From positions 62,001 through 126,000 of the forward strand of contig JAFGMI010000018.1 in NCBI GenBank assembly GCA_016927595.1: a stretch of 64,000 nt of DNA, in the 5' to 3' direction. The position numbers were made by a program, and so were the translations under genes. Origin of the DNA: Melioribacteraceae bacterium (GTDB lineage Bacteria; Bacteroidota; Ignavibacteria; Ignavibacteriales; Melioribacteraceae). The notes below the pieces were generated by a model. It was not told the DNA's origin. It saw only the letters and a list, made by a program, of their open reading frames with translations, and ran no database searches. Positions 1-8,301 of this stretch are shown here, piece after piece (the stretch's first letter is position 1; each line of letters opens with the position of its first letter).

Positions 1-514
1 TGTGAGGCAGATATGTTCCGAAATAAAATAACTGAAGTGAGCTTAAAAATGCGGGTATTACCCAGAAGAGCCATATGTTAATTTCATCAAACCATATTTT
101 CAGTAAATTGAAAACTACAGCCATTATTACAATCTGTAAAAATGTCGCGTACCGGTACATGAATGTTGCATACCATATAAAAAAGTTATTTGACCTGACC
201 GTAAAATCGGGATCTTTATCGGTTCCGGGAAACTTATGATGAAGAAAATGATTTTTAACGAGTCTCTTATACGACAATCCTGCATAAAGATATGATGCAG
301 TCTGACCTATTAATTTATTTATTCTGTAATTACTGCTTACTATCCTGTGCATCGCATCATGCCCTGTTATAAACAAGCCTGTATACAAATATGCCTGCAG
401 CAATATATGAAAATACAGCATAGGATTATCCGGACTTATAAAAGGATAATTGAGTGAATAAACCAGGTGCAGAAACCACAATGCGATAATAGTTAATGCT
501 ATTAAGATGCCCAT
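1..514 (-). CDS. crtW: beta-carotene ketolase CrtW-like, 3' end cut by window
   Basis: The gene starts with ATG at 514, three bases past the stop of cruF, and runs off the left edge after about 171 codons. The visible part is a membrane fatty-acid-desaturase-type di-iron enzyme. It has a first histidine box HDAMHR (T-G-H-D-A-M-H) and a second box NHFLHH followed by P-G-T-D-K-D-P-D-F, the pattern of bacterial CrtW ketolases. CrtW adds a 4-keto group to beta-ionone rings. As the last visible gene of a carotenoid operon with one lycopene cyclase, it would convert a monocyclic carotenoid into its 4-keto form. The third histidine box is not visible because of truncation. A CrtZ/CrtR-type hydroxylase is a less likely alternative. 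Confidence 0.85.
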   Translation of the reverse strand, partial: MGILIALTIIALWFLHLVYSLNYPFISPDNPMLYFHILLQAYLYTGLFITGHDAMHRIVSSNYRINKLIGQTASYLYAGLSYKRLVKNHFLHHKFPGTDKDPDFTVRSNNFFIWYATFMYRYATFLQIVIMAVVFNLLKIWFDEINIWLFWVIPAFLSSLQLFYFGTYLPH

Positions 515-515
515 A

Positions 516-1157
516 TTATAACGCTACATTTAATATTAAAAAAAACGCCGCCTGAACAATAAAATAGTGTTCAATTAAACTCGGTCTTATTTCGATTTTA
601 TTATAAACAAAGTATGCAGAAAATGCCAGGGCTATAAGAAACCATGCGAAATAATTTTTAAGAGGGATAGTATTGTTCTCCCATTGCCAGTAATCCAGTT
701 TAATTGCAACCGGTTCCATTATAAAGTCAAATAAAACTGCCAGCAATGCGGTGGTTAAAATTATTAATAATCCGTTGTTAAAATACCTTTTTGAAATTTT
801 AATTGAGCCTAAAATTACCAGCACCCAGTTCATCCCGATTATAACAGGCGTCTCAAATATCTTAGGTTTGAGAACCTCACCGTAATGGTATTCTCCAAAA
901 ATCAATCCTGTTTTAACACCGGCTATTTCGAGCAAAAGTGTAAATAAATAAGTTGCGATAATCCATTGAATCAGTTTTTTGTTTTTAGGTGCTATATTAA
1001 TTATAACCAGTCCGCCTGTTAACAGAAGAGTAAACGAGGTGAGCGAAAGCATAATTTCCCTGAAAGGCGCCAATATATGCCCGATTATTCCAACCGCGTA
1101 AATCACATAAAGTACCGCTGTGTAAAAATTTTCTTTTATATTTTTCTTCCCTTCCAT
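516..1157 (-). CDS. cruF: carotenoid 1',2'-hydratase, CruF family
   Basis: A polytopic membrane protein of 213 residues with about six or seven hydrophobic segments. It carries the CruF-family features E-I-A-G-V-K-T-G-L-I-F-G-E-Y-H-Y-G, P-V-I-I-G-M-N-W and D-F-I-M-E-P-V-A. CruF adds water across the 1',2' double bond of the acyclic psi end of gamma-carotene-type pigments, creating the tertiary hydroxyl that a glycosyltransferase can use. The reading frame overlaps the upstream glycosyltransferase by 22 bp, so the two are probably translationally coupled. Its position between a glycosyltransferase and crtW fits a pathway to a monocyclic carotenoid glycoside. Family assignment rests on motifs and context. 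Confidence 0.85.
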   Translation of the reverse strand: MEGKKNIKENFYTAVLYVIYAVGIIGHILAPFREIMLSLTSFTLLLTGGLVIINIAPKNKKLIQWIIATYLFTLLLEIAGVKTGLIFGEYHYGEVLKPKIFETPVIIGMNWVLVILGSIKISKRYFNNGLLIILTTALLAVLFDFIMEPVAIKLDYWQWENNTIPLKNYFAWFLIALAFSAYFVYNKIEIRPSLIEHYFIVQAAFFLILNVAL

Positions 1158-2236
1158 TTCAGATTCCTTCCGTAGAGAGAATTTATTCCGATGGAAAACA
1201 TTATCAACATCTGTAACAGATGAAGCACAGGATTGAGCAGTAAGTTCTGCCTGCTGATTAGAGATACGATTAACCGCTCTAATAATATCATTACAACGGG
1301 TATTATAAAAACAGGATTAAAAAACATCAGAACAAATGGTGCTGTAAAAAGAAACAGCAAAACAAGAATAATGATAAAGAATACACTTCCCGGTAAATTA
1401 GTTCCGTAATAAAAATTTTTTGAGAAACCGTTATAAGCATCATTAAAGCTGTTGTACATTCTGCATTTAATTTTATCACCGCCAAGTCCAGTCAATAATT
1501 TCCGCCCGCTTCTTTTCACTTCCCTGGCAATTTCCATATCCTCAACAACTTTTTTACTATACGCTTTGTGCGTACCGATATTAAAGTACGTTTCCCTGTC
1601 AATCAAAATAAACTGTCCATTAGCTGCGGATAATTTTTCGTCATCCGATGTATAGACTTTCTTCAACGGCAAGAAAGTTAGCAACAGCCAGTTCATTAAG
1701 GGAACAACCAGCCATTCGCCCGGACTATCGATTTCCTGCGTCGGGAATACAGAAAGCATCGAAGCATTTTTTTCCGTTTTAAGATCAAGCGAATACCTTA
1801 CTGCATCCGGGTGCAAAATGACATCTGCATCAATAAACAATAAGTAATCTCCTTTCGCTTCCCGTGCCAGCTGATAACATGCCCAGTTTTTGCCTATCCA
1901 GTCGTCCGGCAGTTTTTCACCATTAATTATTTTAAACCTTTTAATCTTGTCGGTGTACTTTTTCGCTATCTCATATGTTCTGTCTGTTGAATTATCGTTA
2001 AGTACAATAACTTCATAATTATTGTGAGTCTGCTTTGATACTGACTCAAGTATTCCGGCAATATTATTTTCTTCATTACGGGCGGGAATCAGGATGGAGA
2101 CTAAACCTGTTTCATGTGATTCCTTTTCTCTTCCAACAATACGAGGACCCGTGAAGTAATTGTAAAACACAATACTCAGAAATATGGCATGAGAAATTAA
2201 TAGTATTAAAAAAGCTATTGTTTCGGCGCCGGTCAT
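1136..2236 (-). CDS. carotenoid glycosyltransferase, family 2 (CruC/CrtQ-like)
   Basis: A 366-residue GT-A glycosyltransferase. An N-terminal membrane segment precedes the GT2 core: S-I-L-I-P-A-R-N-E-E-N-N-I at about residue 50, L-N-D-N-S-T-D-R-T, the metal-binding F-I-D-A-D-V, and V-V-E-D-M-E-I-A as the catalytic E-D region. Two or three transmembrane helices close the protein. Within the carotenoid operon it most likely glycosylates the 1'-hydroxyl made by CruF, as CruC does in green sulfur bacteria, or resembles the staphyloxanthin enzyme CrtQ. It starts at 2236 in an ATGA overlap with the stop of the acyltransferase. Sugar donor and exact acceptor cannot be read from sequence. Confidence 0.8.
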   Translation of the reverse strand: MTGAETIAFLILLISHAIFLSIVFYNYFTGPRIVGREKESHETGLVSILIPARNEENNIAGILESVSKQTHNNYEVIVLNDNSTDRTYEIAKKYTDKIKRFKIINGEKLPDDWIGKNWACYQLAREAKGDYLLFIDADVILHPDAVRYSLDLKTEKNASMLSVFPTQEIDSPGEWLVVPLMNWLLLTFLPLKKVYTSDDEKLSAANGQFILIDRETYFNIGTHKAYSKKVVEDMEIAREVKRSGRKLLTGLGGDKIKCRMYNSFNDAYNGFSKNFYYGTNLPGSVFFIIILVLLFLFTAPFVLMFFNPVFIIPVVMILLERLIVSLISRQNLLLNPVLHLLQMLIMFSIGINSLYGRNLKWKGRKI

Positions 2237-2889
2237 GTGAATAAGTCCGTAGTAAAATTTTGTTCGTTTGCGGCTGAACTCAACTGATCGAGATTATCAG
2301 TAAACGATTTTATAAACAGGGAGTAATCCCCCAATACTTCGGAGCTTTTCAGTTCTTTCCCGAATCTGCAGTAAACGGCAGGTTTTTTTTCGTCCTGATA
2401 TTGAATCTTAAAACCTGTCGGAAGAATAACGGCATCTTCTTTCAGATTCTTTAAGAAAATTTGCAATCCGTCTTTAACAGAAAGCGGGCGCTTTTCAAAC
2501 GGTTCAATTTCACCCTGAGGATATGTTACCACCATATTCCGGGAATCACCCAACAATTCTCTCGTATATCTGGCAGTTTGCACAATTGAAAGAGGGTTTC
2601 CGGGATCGATGGAGTAAGCCCCGAGTTTTTGAAAGAACCAGTATCTCCTGAGTGACGATTCAAGCATCATCAGATACAACTTTCTGTTTATAGTTTGTCT
2701 TAAAAGATAATCGATAAAGAATCCATCCCACCAGCTTATATGATTGGGAGTAATCAGCAAACCACTTCCCTCCGGGACCCTGGGAATTTCGTTAACGAGA
2801 TATAGATTAGAAAATGATTTTCTTAAAAGTCGGTTTATATACGGATTAAATAAAATTCTCGCCCATCTTTTATGTTCAGCTTTTATCAT
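2233..2889 (-). CDS. PlsC-like acyltransferase (CruD-like carotenoid glycoside acyltransferase)
   Basis: A 218-residue membrane-associated acyltransferase of the glycerol-3-phosphate/lysophosphatidate family. The catalytic HX4D box appears as N-H-I-S-W-W-D-G, and the later substrate-binding block as Y-P-Q-G-E-I. It lies between crtD and the glycosyltransferase with a 4-bp overlap to the latter. In green sulfur bacteria CruD of this family esterifies the carotenoid sugar with a fatty acid, and I infer the same role here. A housekeeping phospholipid role is possible but less likely given the tight operon. Confidence 0.75.
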   Translation of the reverse strand: MIKAEHKRWARILFNPYINRLLRKSFSNLYLVNEIPRVPEGSGLLITPNHISWWDGFFIDYLLRQTINRKLYLMMLESSLRRYWFFQKLGAYSIDPGNPLSIVQTARYTRELLGDSRNMVVTYPQGEIEPFEKRPLSVKDGLQIFLKNLKEDAVILPTGFKIQYQDEKKPAVYCRFGKELKSSEVLGDYSLFIKSFTDNLDQLSSAANEQNFTTDLFT

Positions 2890-2890
2890 A

Positions 2891-4378
2891 TCAATTCATC
2901 TCATATTTCTTTATCAGATCCGCTGTTATTTTACCCGATAAAAGCACGAGCGGGATCCCTCCGCCGGGATGAGCGCTTCCACCCGTAAAATACAAACCTT
3001 TGTATTTCCCCGAACGATTTCTTTGTCTTAAAAACGCCGCCAGCCTGGTATTCGATGAAATTCCATAAATACTGCCGCCTGTACTGCTTGTCTTTTTCTC
3101 AAGTATTTCCGGAGTCAATATATTTTCGGTAATTATATCTGCTTCAACATCTATACTCAATAAATTTTTTATTTTTCTTAAAATATGTTTTCTGGCTTTT
3201 TCAGTTTCGTAGTTCCAGTTCTGATTTATATTACGCGGAGCATTTATCATTACAAACCAGTTTTCACAATTCTCGGGTGCATCGCTGCCGTTAAATTTTG
3301 AAGAGATATATATGTAAACAGTCGGATCCTCCGGTATAATTTTAGCATCGAACAAATCTGAAAATTCTTTGCGGTAATCTTCGGAGAACAATATGTTGTG
3401 AATTTCCAGTCCGGGATAATTCCCTTTGATGCCCCAGTAAAAGACCAGGGCTGAAGTTGACATTTCCAGATCATCGTATTTTTTCGAAGCACGGGAATTA
3501 TTATCTTTCAATAAATTGTTGTATGTATTCTTAACATCGGAATTCGACACAACTATATCATACAGCTTCTCACTACCGTCTACACGAATTCCCGTTACCC
3601 GATTTCCATTTCTGATTATTCCGTTGACTTCGGAATTAAAATTAAACTCAACGCCCTTATTCTCCGCAACAGCAGTGAGTGCTTTTGGTATACTGTAAAT
3701 TCCACCGCTCGATACATAGCCGCCCATATTGTACTCGACGTGCTGTATTATGTTGAGAGTTGCCGGAGCTTTAAAAGGATTTGAACCGTTGTATGTAGCG
3801 TACCTGTCAAACAGCTGAATGGTTTTACCATCATTAAAGAACGATGAATTGGCACGGTGCATTGTGCGGTGAGTGTCCAGCTTTAATATATTGAGCAGAG
3901 TGTAAAATGCTTTGGCATTAAAGATGCTGCTGAACTCAGTGAAACTTTTAAATAAAAAAAGCTCCCCCGATAGATTATAAATTGTGCGGCAGTAATCCAG
4001 ATAGGCAACTACGGAGCCGGCACTGTCGGTCGTGTTTTTTTCAATTTCACTGGCAAATTTCTGAACATCTGAATAGGCATCTATTACCGAACCGTCCGGA
4101 TAAAAATACCTGCACAATTTATCAAGCTTCTTTAGCGTAATGAAGTTCTCGATCTTCTCACCGGCGAATTTAAAAAGCTCTTCAAGAACAAACGGCATAG
4201 TAACAAGTGAAGGACCTGTATCAAACCTGAATCCGCAGTCATATATTTCAGATGCTTTACCCCCCGGTTCCTGATTTTTTTCGTAAACACTTACTTTATA
4301 TCCCATAACCCGAAGACGTATGGCGGCTGCCAGTCCTCCCAGACCCGCGCCTATTACGGCAACTTTTTTTTCAGCCAT
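2891..4378 (-). CDS. crtD: carotenoid desaturase, CrtD-like
   Basis: A 495-residue FAD-dependent CrtI-family enzyme. The N-terminal dinucleotide-binding motif is V-I-G-A-G-L-G-G-L-A, followed by E-K-N-Q-E-P-G-G-K-A. The C-terminal family signature is Y-F-T-G-G-S-A-H-P-G-G-G-I-P. It is the second CrtI-type protein in the operon. The other copy sits beside crtB and is the probable phytoene desaturase, so this one is assigned to 3',4'-desaturation of the acyclic end (CrtD), which pairs naturally with CruF. CrtI paralogues are hard to separate by motif, so a carotene ketolase/oxygenase activity (CrtO-like) remains possible. It overlaps the start of the gene after crtYcd by 25 bp (4354-4378). Confidence 0.75.
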   Translation of the reverse strand: MAEKKVAVIGAGLGGLAAAIRLRVMGYKVSVYEKNQEPGGKASEIYDCGFRFDTGPSLVTMPFVLEELFKFAGEKIENFITLKKLDKLCRYFYPDGSVIDAYSDVQKFASEIEKNTTDSAGSVVAYLDYCRTIYNLSGELFLFKSFTEFSSIFNAKAFYTLLNILKLDTHRTMHRANSSFFNDGKTIQLFDRYATYNGSNPFKAPATLNIIQHVEYNMGGYVSSGGIYSIPKALTAVAENKGVEFNFNSEVNGIIRNGNRVTGIRVDGSEKLYDIVVSNSDVKNTYNNLLKDNNSRASKKYDDLEMSTSALVFYWGIKGNYPGLEIHNILFSEDYRKEFSDLFDAKIIPEDPTVYIYISSKFNGSDAPENCENWFVMINAPRNINQNWNYETEKARKHILRKIKNLLSIDVEADIITENILTPEILEKKTSSTGGSIYGISSNTRLAAFLRQRNRSGKYKGLYFTGGSAHPGGGIPLVLLSGKITADLIKKYEMN

Positions 4379-5046
4379 TTCCTTTCCGCTGTTTCAAAAA
4401 TTAATATATTAAAAGAAAGAAGTGAAAACGAGTAGAAAAAATCTTCGGCTGGGATTGTGAGAAGTCTTATTCCCCATATTGCATAGCTGCTGTACGATAT
4501 AATCGGAAGTGATGTTAGAATATAATTTACAAATGCAAAGGGAACATATGTAAAAATAATAAATAGCCAGAACCGACCGGAATTAAGGAGTTCAGGATTC
4601 AGGAATCCGGCTGAAAGAAAAAACATTCCGGTAAAGAGAAGAACTGTAAATGTGTATTCCTGATTCCAGAAGAAAAACGATGCTGCAATTAAAAAATATG
4701 CAGCCAGTGCAGTCAGGTTTCCGCCAAACTTTATATTCTTATCGGGTAAATAAAACCTGGCGGTTTCATAAAGGAAAATTATCGAATAGGGTATGGTTAT
4801 AAAAAAAAGTATTTCTTCAATCGGCAAAGTAAGAAGAGTAATACCTGTGATGTAATTATGATTAAAAGACCAGTCTCCTCTCGCAGCGGCGGCAATATCC
4901 CAGAAAATAAATACACTTCCCACTATGGAGATGGATATGATTACAGCAGGAATTTTTTTATAAAACTTAAGCTTCCTCTCAAATGAAAGAATGAGTGGAA
5001 TAATAATAACTGCAATATTTAAAAGCAGGTATTCACTCATCACCAT
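4354..5046 (-). CDS. crtYcd: lycopene cyclase, fused CrtYc-CrtYd type
   Basis: A 230-residue polytopic membrane protein with two homologous halves. Each half carries the cyclase motif PxE(E/D): P-I-E-E-I-L-F-F at residues 75-82 and P-A-E-D-F-F-Y-S-F at 199-207. In actinobacteria and myxobacteria the halves are usually separate CrtYc and CrtYd proteins of about 100 residues. Here they are one chain, as in some Bacteroidota and in archaeal or fungal fusions. It cyclises one or both ends of lycopene. With CruF and CrtD in the operon, one ring is expected. The start at 5046 overlaps the preceding gene by 14 bp; GTG at 5043 or ATG at 5040 would also serve. Confidence 0.88.
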   Translation of the reverse strand: MVMSEYLLLNIAVIIIPLILSFERKLKFYKKIPAVIISISIVGSVFIFWDIAAAARGDWSFNHNYITGITLLTLPIEEILFFITIPYSIIFLYETARFYLPDKNIKFGGNLTALAAYFLIAASFFFWNQEYTFTVLLFTGMFFLSAGFLNPELLNSGRFWLFIIFTYVPFAFVNYILTSLPIISYSSYAIWGIRLLTIPAEDFFYSFSLLSFNILIFETAERKWLKKKLP

Positions 5047-5608
5047 TTTTCGAGCCGAATATTCTGTAAAGTTTGTTTAACTCAGTTTCATTTAAGCTGC
5101 CTGACTGTAAAATAAACTCAGCCATTCCTTTTTGTAAGCCGAAATCCACAACAGAATAATTCTGATTAAGCAACAGTTGATATACTTTTTCCAGGTCGTT
5201 CTGTTCCTCTGATTCATATCCGAGTATGCCTGGCACAAAATATAGAATTGAATAACGCATAAATCTTATTTCGAGGTTTTCCGGTTCATTGGTTATTGCC
5301 TTTTCGAATATATCCATAGAATCGTTGAGATAAGTCATTTTCGTAAATGGCCAGAACGAATGTTTTGATTTTAGGGCTTCAATACCTGCATGATAAGCAA
5401 GAATTAATGCGGGATACCTGGAAATGTTTTCGCCGAAATTCTTTGTAATAATAGTTTTCAGTGAATCGATGTAATCTTCATTCTCAACGCCGCTGTAGTA
5501 AGTTACTCTAAGTTTTTCAATAATTCCCGGATCAATATTTTCCGCAGCAATTAAATTTGCAGAGTTCAGCATCACTATAAAAATAATATGTAGGATTAGC
5601 AGTTTCAT
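5033..5608 (-). CDS. secreted alpha-helical protein of unknown function in the carotenoid operon
   Basis: I do not recognise this 191-residue protein. It begins with a hydrophobic signal-like segment of about 22 residues ending near A-A-E-N. The rest is predicted helical with a spacing that suggests one or two TPR-like repeats (for example the stretch around A-I-T-N-E-P-E-N-L-E-I-R-F). It is wedged between crtB (3 bp upstream) and crtYcd (14-bp overlap), so it is cotranscribed and probably translationally coupled with them. This suggests a role in pigment assembly or export rather than chance proximity, but no catalytic motif is visible. Confidence 0.7.
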   Translation of the reverse strand: MKLLILHIIFIVMLNSANLIAAENIDPGIIEKLRVTYYSGVENEDYIDSLKTIITKNFGENISRYPALILAYHAGIEALKSKHSFWPFTKMTYLNDSMDIFEKAITNEPENLEIRFMRYSILYFVPGILGYESEEQNDLEKVYQLLLNQNYSVVDFGLQKGMAEFILQSGSLNETELNKLYRIFGSKNGDE

Positions 5609-5611
5609 AGT

Positions 5612-6451
5612 TTAAGTGAGTTTAAGTACTTTTACTTCCAGCAGACTTTTTACAAAGAGAAAAAACTTGTGCACATTAGAGATCCTAACCCTGTCTTTTT
5701 TCAGCTTTGAAACGCTGCATTTTCTGATCTTGGCAAATAATCTCTGATAGTAAAGGAAAGCAGAATAAACACCGAGTTTTACACCAATCGGAAGTTTCAT
5801 AATACCGGCAAGTGCTTCGTGGAATTCACGTTCAATTTCGTTTTCGAGCAGTTTCTTGTTATCATCATTTATTTCAATTTCCGCATTAAGATTGGGCAGA
5901 TAAATTCTTCCTCTCTCCTCCAGATCACTCTTAATGTCTCTTAAAAAATTCACCTTCTGGAAGGCTGAGCCCAGGAGCCTTGCGGCTTCTTTAAGCTGAT
6001 CGAATTTCGAGGGGTCTTCTTTTACAAAAACTTTAAGACACATAAGACCTACAACTTCAGCCGATCCATAAATGTAGTTATCGTATTTTTCTCTTTTGTA
6101 AGTTGAGTTGGAGAGATCCATTTCCATACTATCGAGGAAAGCTCCGATATATTCTCTGTTTATACCGTAATCTTTCACAACCTTCTGGAAAGAATGCAGC
6201 ACAGGATTGGTTGATATTCCATTGTCAATCGCATCATACGTATCTCTTCTGAACTTATCAAGCAAATCCTTTTTATCGAAGCCATGAAATGTATCTACAA
6301 TCTCATCGGCTATTCTTACAAAACCGTAAATGGCATATATGGGATCTCTGTATTCCGGTGTAAAGGCTTTTATACCGAAACTAAAGGAAGTACTGTAAGA
6401 CTGAGTAAGCTGCTTACTCATTTTGTATGATACACTGTCATATAGATTCAT
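5612..6451 (-). CDS. crtB: phytoene synthase
   Basis: A 279-residue member of the squalene/phytoene synthase family. The two aspartate-rich Mg-diphosphate motifs are D-E-I-V-D at residues 49-53 and D-I-K-S-D at 172-176. The latter is followed by L-E-E-R-G-R-I-Y-L-P, the phytoene-synthase signature. It joins two geranylgeranyl diphosphates to phytoene, the first committed carotenoid step. Its start overlaps the stop of crtI by 14 bp. Squalene or diapophytoene synthase is less likely because all neighbours are C40 carotenoid genes. Confidence 0.92.
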   Translation of the reverse strand: MNLYDSVSYKMSKQLTQSYSTSFSFGIKAFTPEYRDPIYAIYGFVRIADEIVDTFHGFDKKDLLDKFRRDTYDAIDNGISTNPVLHSFQKVVKDYGINREYIGAFLDSMEMDLSNSTYKREKYDNYIYGSAEVVGLMCLKVFVKEDPSKFDQLKEAARLLGSAFQKVNFLRDIKSDLEERGRIYLPNLNAEIEINDDNKKLLENEIEREFHEALAGIMKLPIGVKLGVYSAFLYYQRLFAKIRKCSVSKLKKDRVRISNVHKFFLFVKSLLEVKVLKLT

Positions 6452-7916
6452 GATCTTTTTCTATCCTCTCAGTTACAAGTTTTGAGCTTATTATTACCAT
6501 CGGCAGTCCTGTACCTGGAGTTGTAGATGCGCCGACGTAGTACAGATTGCTTAATTCTTCATCTTTATTGCTGGGTCTGAACGCCCCAACCTGATCAATA
6601 TCGTGAGCCAGTCCGAGTCCGGAACCTCTATAGAGGTTTAATGTCTCCGCCCAGTCAACCGGGGTTAATATTTTTTTAGTTAAAATATTTTCCGGAATGT
6701 TGAATCCAACACGTTCCGACAAGTCATTAATGATATTGTCAGCAAGTTCGTCTTTGTCAGACCAGTCATTTTTGTATCTTAAATCCGGTACCGGACAGAG
6801 AATAAATATGTTTTCACAGCCTTCCGGGGCGCTGGTTTTATCGGATTTCGACAATGAGTTAACATAATAATACGGTTTCTGAGGACTGATTGAAGACGTA
6901 AAAATTGTATCGGCATAGCCTTTAAAGTTACTGCCAAGGAAATAGTTATGATGCATCAGCTTATCAATTTTTCCCTTCACACCCAAATAAATTGTAAATG
7001 GTGCAAGCGTCCAGTGCATTTTATCAAGCTTCTTCTCAGAATAATTTTTTCGTCCCAGAATCTTTCCCCTGAATGAAGCTGCATCGGAGTTCGATACTAT
7101 AATATCAGCACTCCATTTATTACCATTCTGATCAACGAGTTCATTAATTTTACCGTTATAATTACCCAGTCCTACAATTTCAGTATTATAAATAATTTCC
7201 ACACCCATGCTGTTAAGAATTTTCAGAATTTCCTCAACCATTCTGTACATTCCGCCTTTAACACGCCAGTAACCGTTGTGCCTCATTTCGGTATAATTCA
7301 GAAGTGAGTATATAGCCGGCGTCTTAAACGGAGTTGCCCCCAGAAAAAACGCTACCAGGGAAAATATAATTTTTACCTCCTCCGACTTGAATGTTTTATC
7401 TACTTCACTCCACATCGTCCTGAACAGATAAGGCAGATGTTTGAGGGGGACTCGGCTGAGTTTGAGAATATATTCCAGCTTATTATTAAAATTAGATTTA
7501 ACAACCTTATCCTCGGTATCGTGAAAAAACTGCGCTGCACGCTTAAGATACACATCGGTTTTAGCTGCAAGGTCTGGTTCTATATCGCCAAACTCTTTCT
7601 CGAGTTTCTGAAGATCCTTGTAAATTAATCTCGGTTTTTCCTGTCCTTCAAAAAACACCTGATAGAGCGGATCGAGTTCTTCAAGCTCAACGGGATTTAA
7701 AATGCCGATGCTGTTAAAAAGCTCATCAAGTTCATAAGTCATGCTCATAAAAGACGGACCCATATCAAACCTGAAGCCATCCTGCTCGATAAGGTTTAAC
7801 CTGCCGCCAGCTCTCGAATGCTTTTCAAGAACGGTTACTTTATAACCTTTATGAGCAAGTCTTAATGCGGTACTTAAACCGCCTAGTCCCGACCCTATTA
7901 TTATTGCTGTTTTCAT
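6438..7916 (-). CDS. crtI: phytoene desaturase, first gene of the carotenoid operon
   Basis: A 492-residue FAD-dependent desaturase with the N-terminal motif I-I-G-S-G-L-G-G-L-S-T and the C-terminal signature Y-Y-V-G-A-S-T-T-P-G-T-G-L-P-M-V. It converts phytoene to lycopene. It leads the operon, directly upstream of crtB with a 14-bp overlap, the usual crtI-crtB pairing. A 385-bp (or, to the true FtsX stop, equally long) gene-free stretch lies upstream and should contain the operon promoter. No light- or B12-dependent operator could be recognised there. Confidence 0.88.
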   Translation of the reverse strand: MKTAIIIGSGLGGLSTALRLAHKGYKVTVLEKHSRAGGRLNLIEQDGFRFDMGPSFMSMTYELDELFNSIGILNPVELEELDPLYQVFFEGQEKPRLIYKDLQKLEKEFGDIEPDLAAKTDVYLKRAAQFFHDTEDKVVKSNFNNKLEYILKLSRVPLKHLPYLFRTMWSEVDKTFKSEEVKIIFSLVAFFLGATPFKTPAIYSLLNYTEMRHNGYWRVKGGMYRMVEEILKILNSMGVEIIYNTEIVGLGNYNGKINELVDQNGNKWSADIIVSNSDAASFRGKILGRKNYSEKKLDKMHWTLAPFTIYLGVKGKIDKLMHHNYFLGSNFKGYADTIFTSSISPQKPYYYVNSLSKSDKTSAPEGCENIFILCPVPDLRYKNDWSDKDELADNIINDLSERVGFNIPENILTKKILTPVDWAETLNLYRGSGLGLAHDIDQVGAFRPSNKDEELSNLYYVGASTTPGTGLPMVIISSKLVTERIEKDHESI

Positions 7917-8301
7917 ATTAGATGAGAACCTAAATAATTATTTAATAGTTCCATTTGGATATCAACGAAGAGTTCAAAAAAGGAATATTATTTATATTAA
8001 AGGTTATTGAACGGTTTTCACGATAGCGAAGAGATAACAAATGATAATTTATAAGAATTAAATCTATTTACAAGAATTAACTGAAAAAACTAAATTGTTA
8101 TTTGATTACATCAATTATTATTTAATTTCAAACAAAGATGCCGATGTCTTTGTTGGTCGCATTTTACTTAACAATTATAAATGTGATTGATTTATCAGGA
8201 AAGATTTCCCTGTTTGCAGCAAAGCCGATTACGGAAAATTTAGTATTAGCAGCCTAATACAATTAACACCAATACACCACGTTCCCACTGTAACCTGATT
8301 A
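7917..8301. other. gene-free leader of the carotenoid operon
   Basis: This 385-bp AT-rich stretch has no credible coding region on either strand. It lies upstream of crtI and downstream of the FtsX-like gene, both on the minus strand, so it must hold the carotenoid promoter and the FtsX terminator. A 9-base direct repeat, AAGAATTAA, occurs at 8053-8061 and 8072-8080, spaced 19 bases apart. This is compatible with two turns of a DNA-binding protein but is too AT-rich to assert. No strong terminator hairpin was found. Confidence 0.4.

Noticed and set aside
8053-8080. AAGAATTAA direct repeat as a carotenoid operator
   Set aside because: Two AT-rich 9-mers in AT-rich DNA are expected by chance; not strong enough to call a site.
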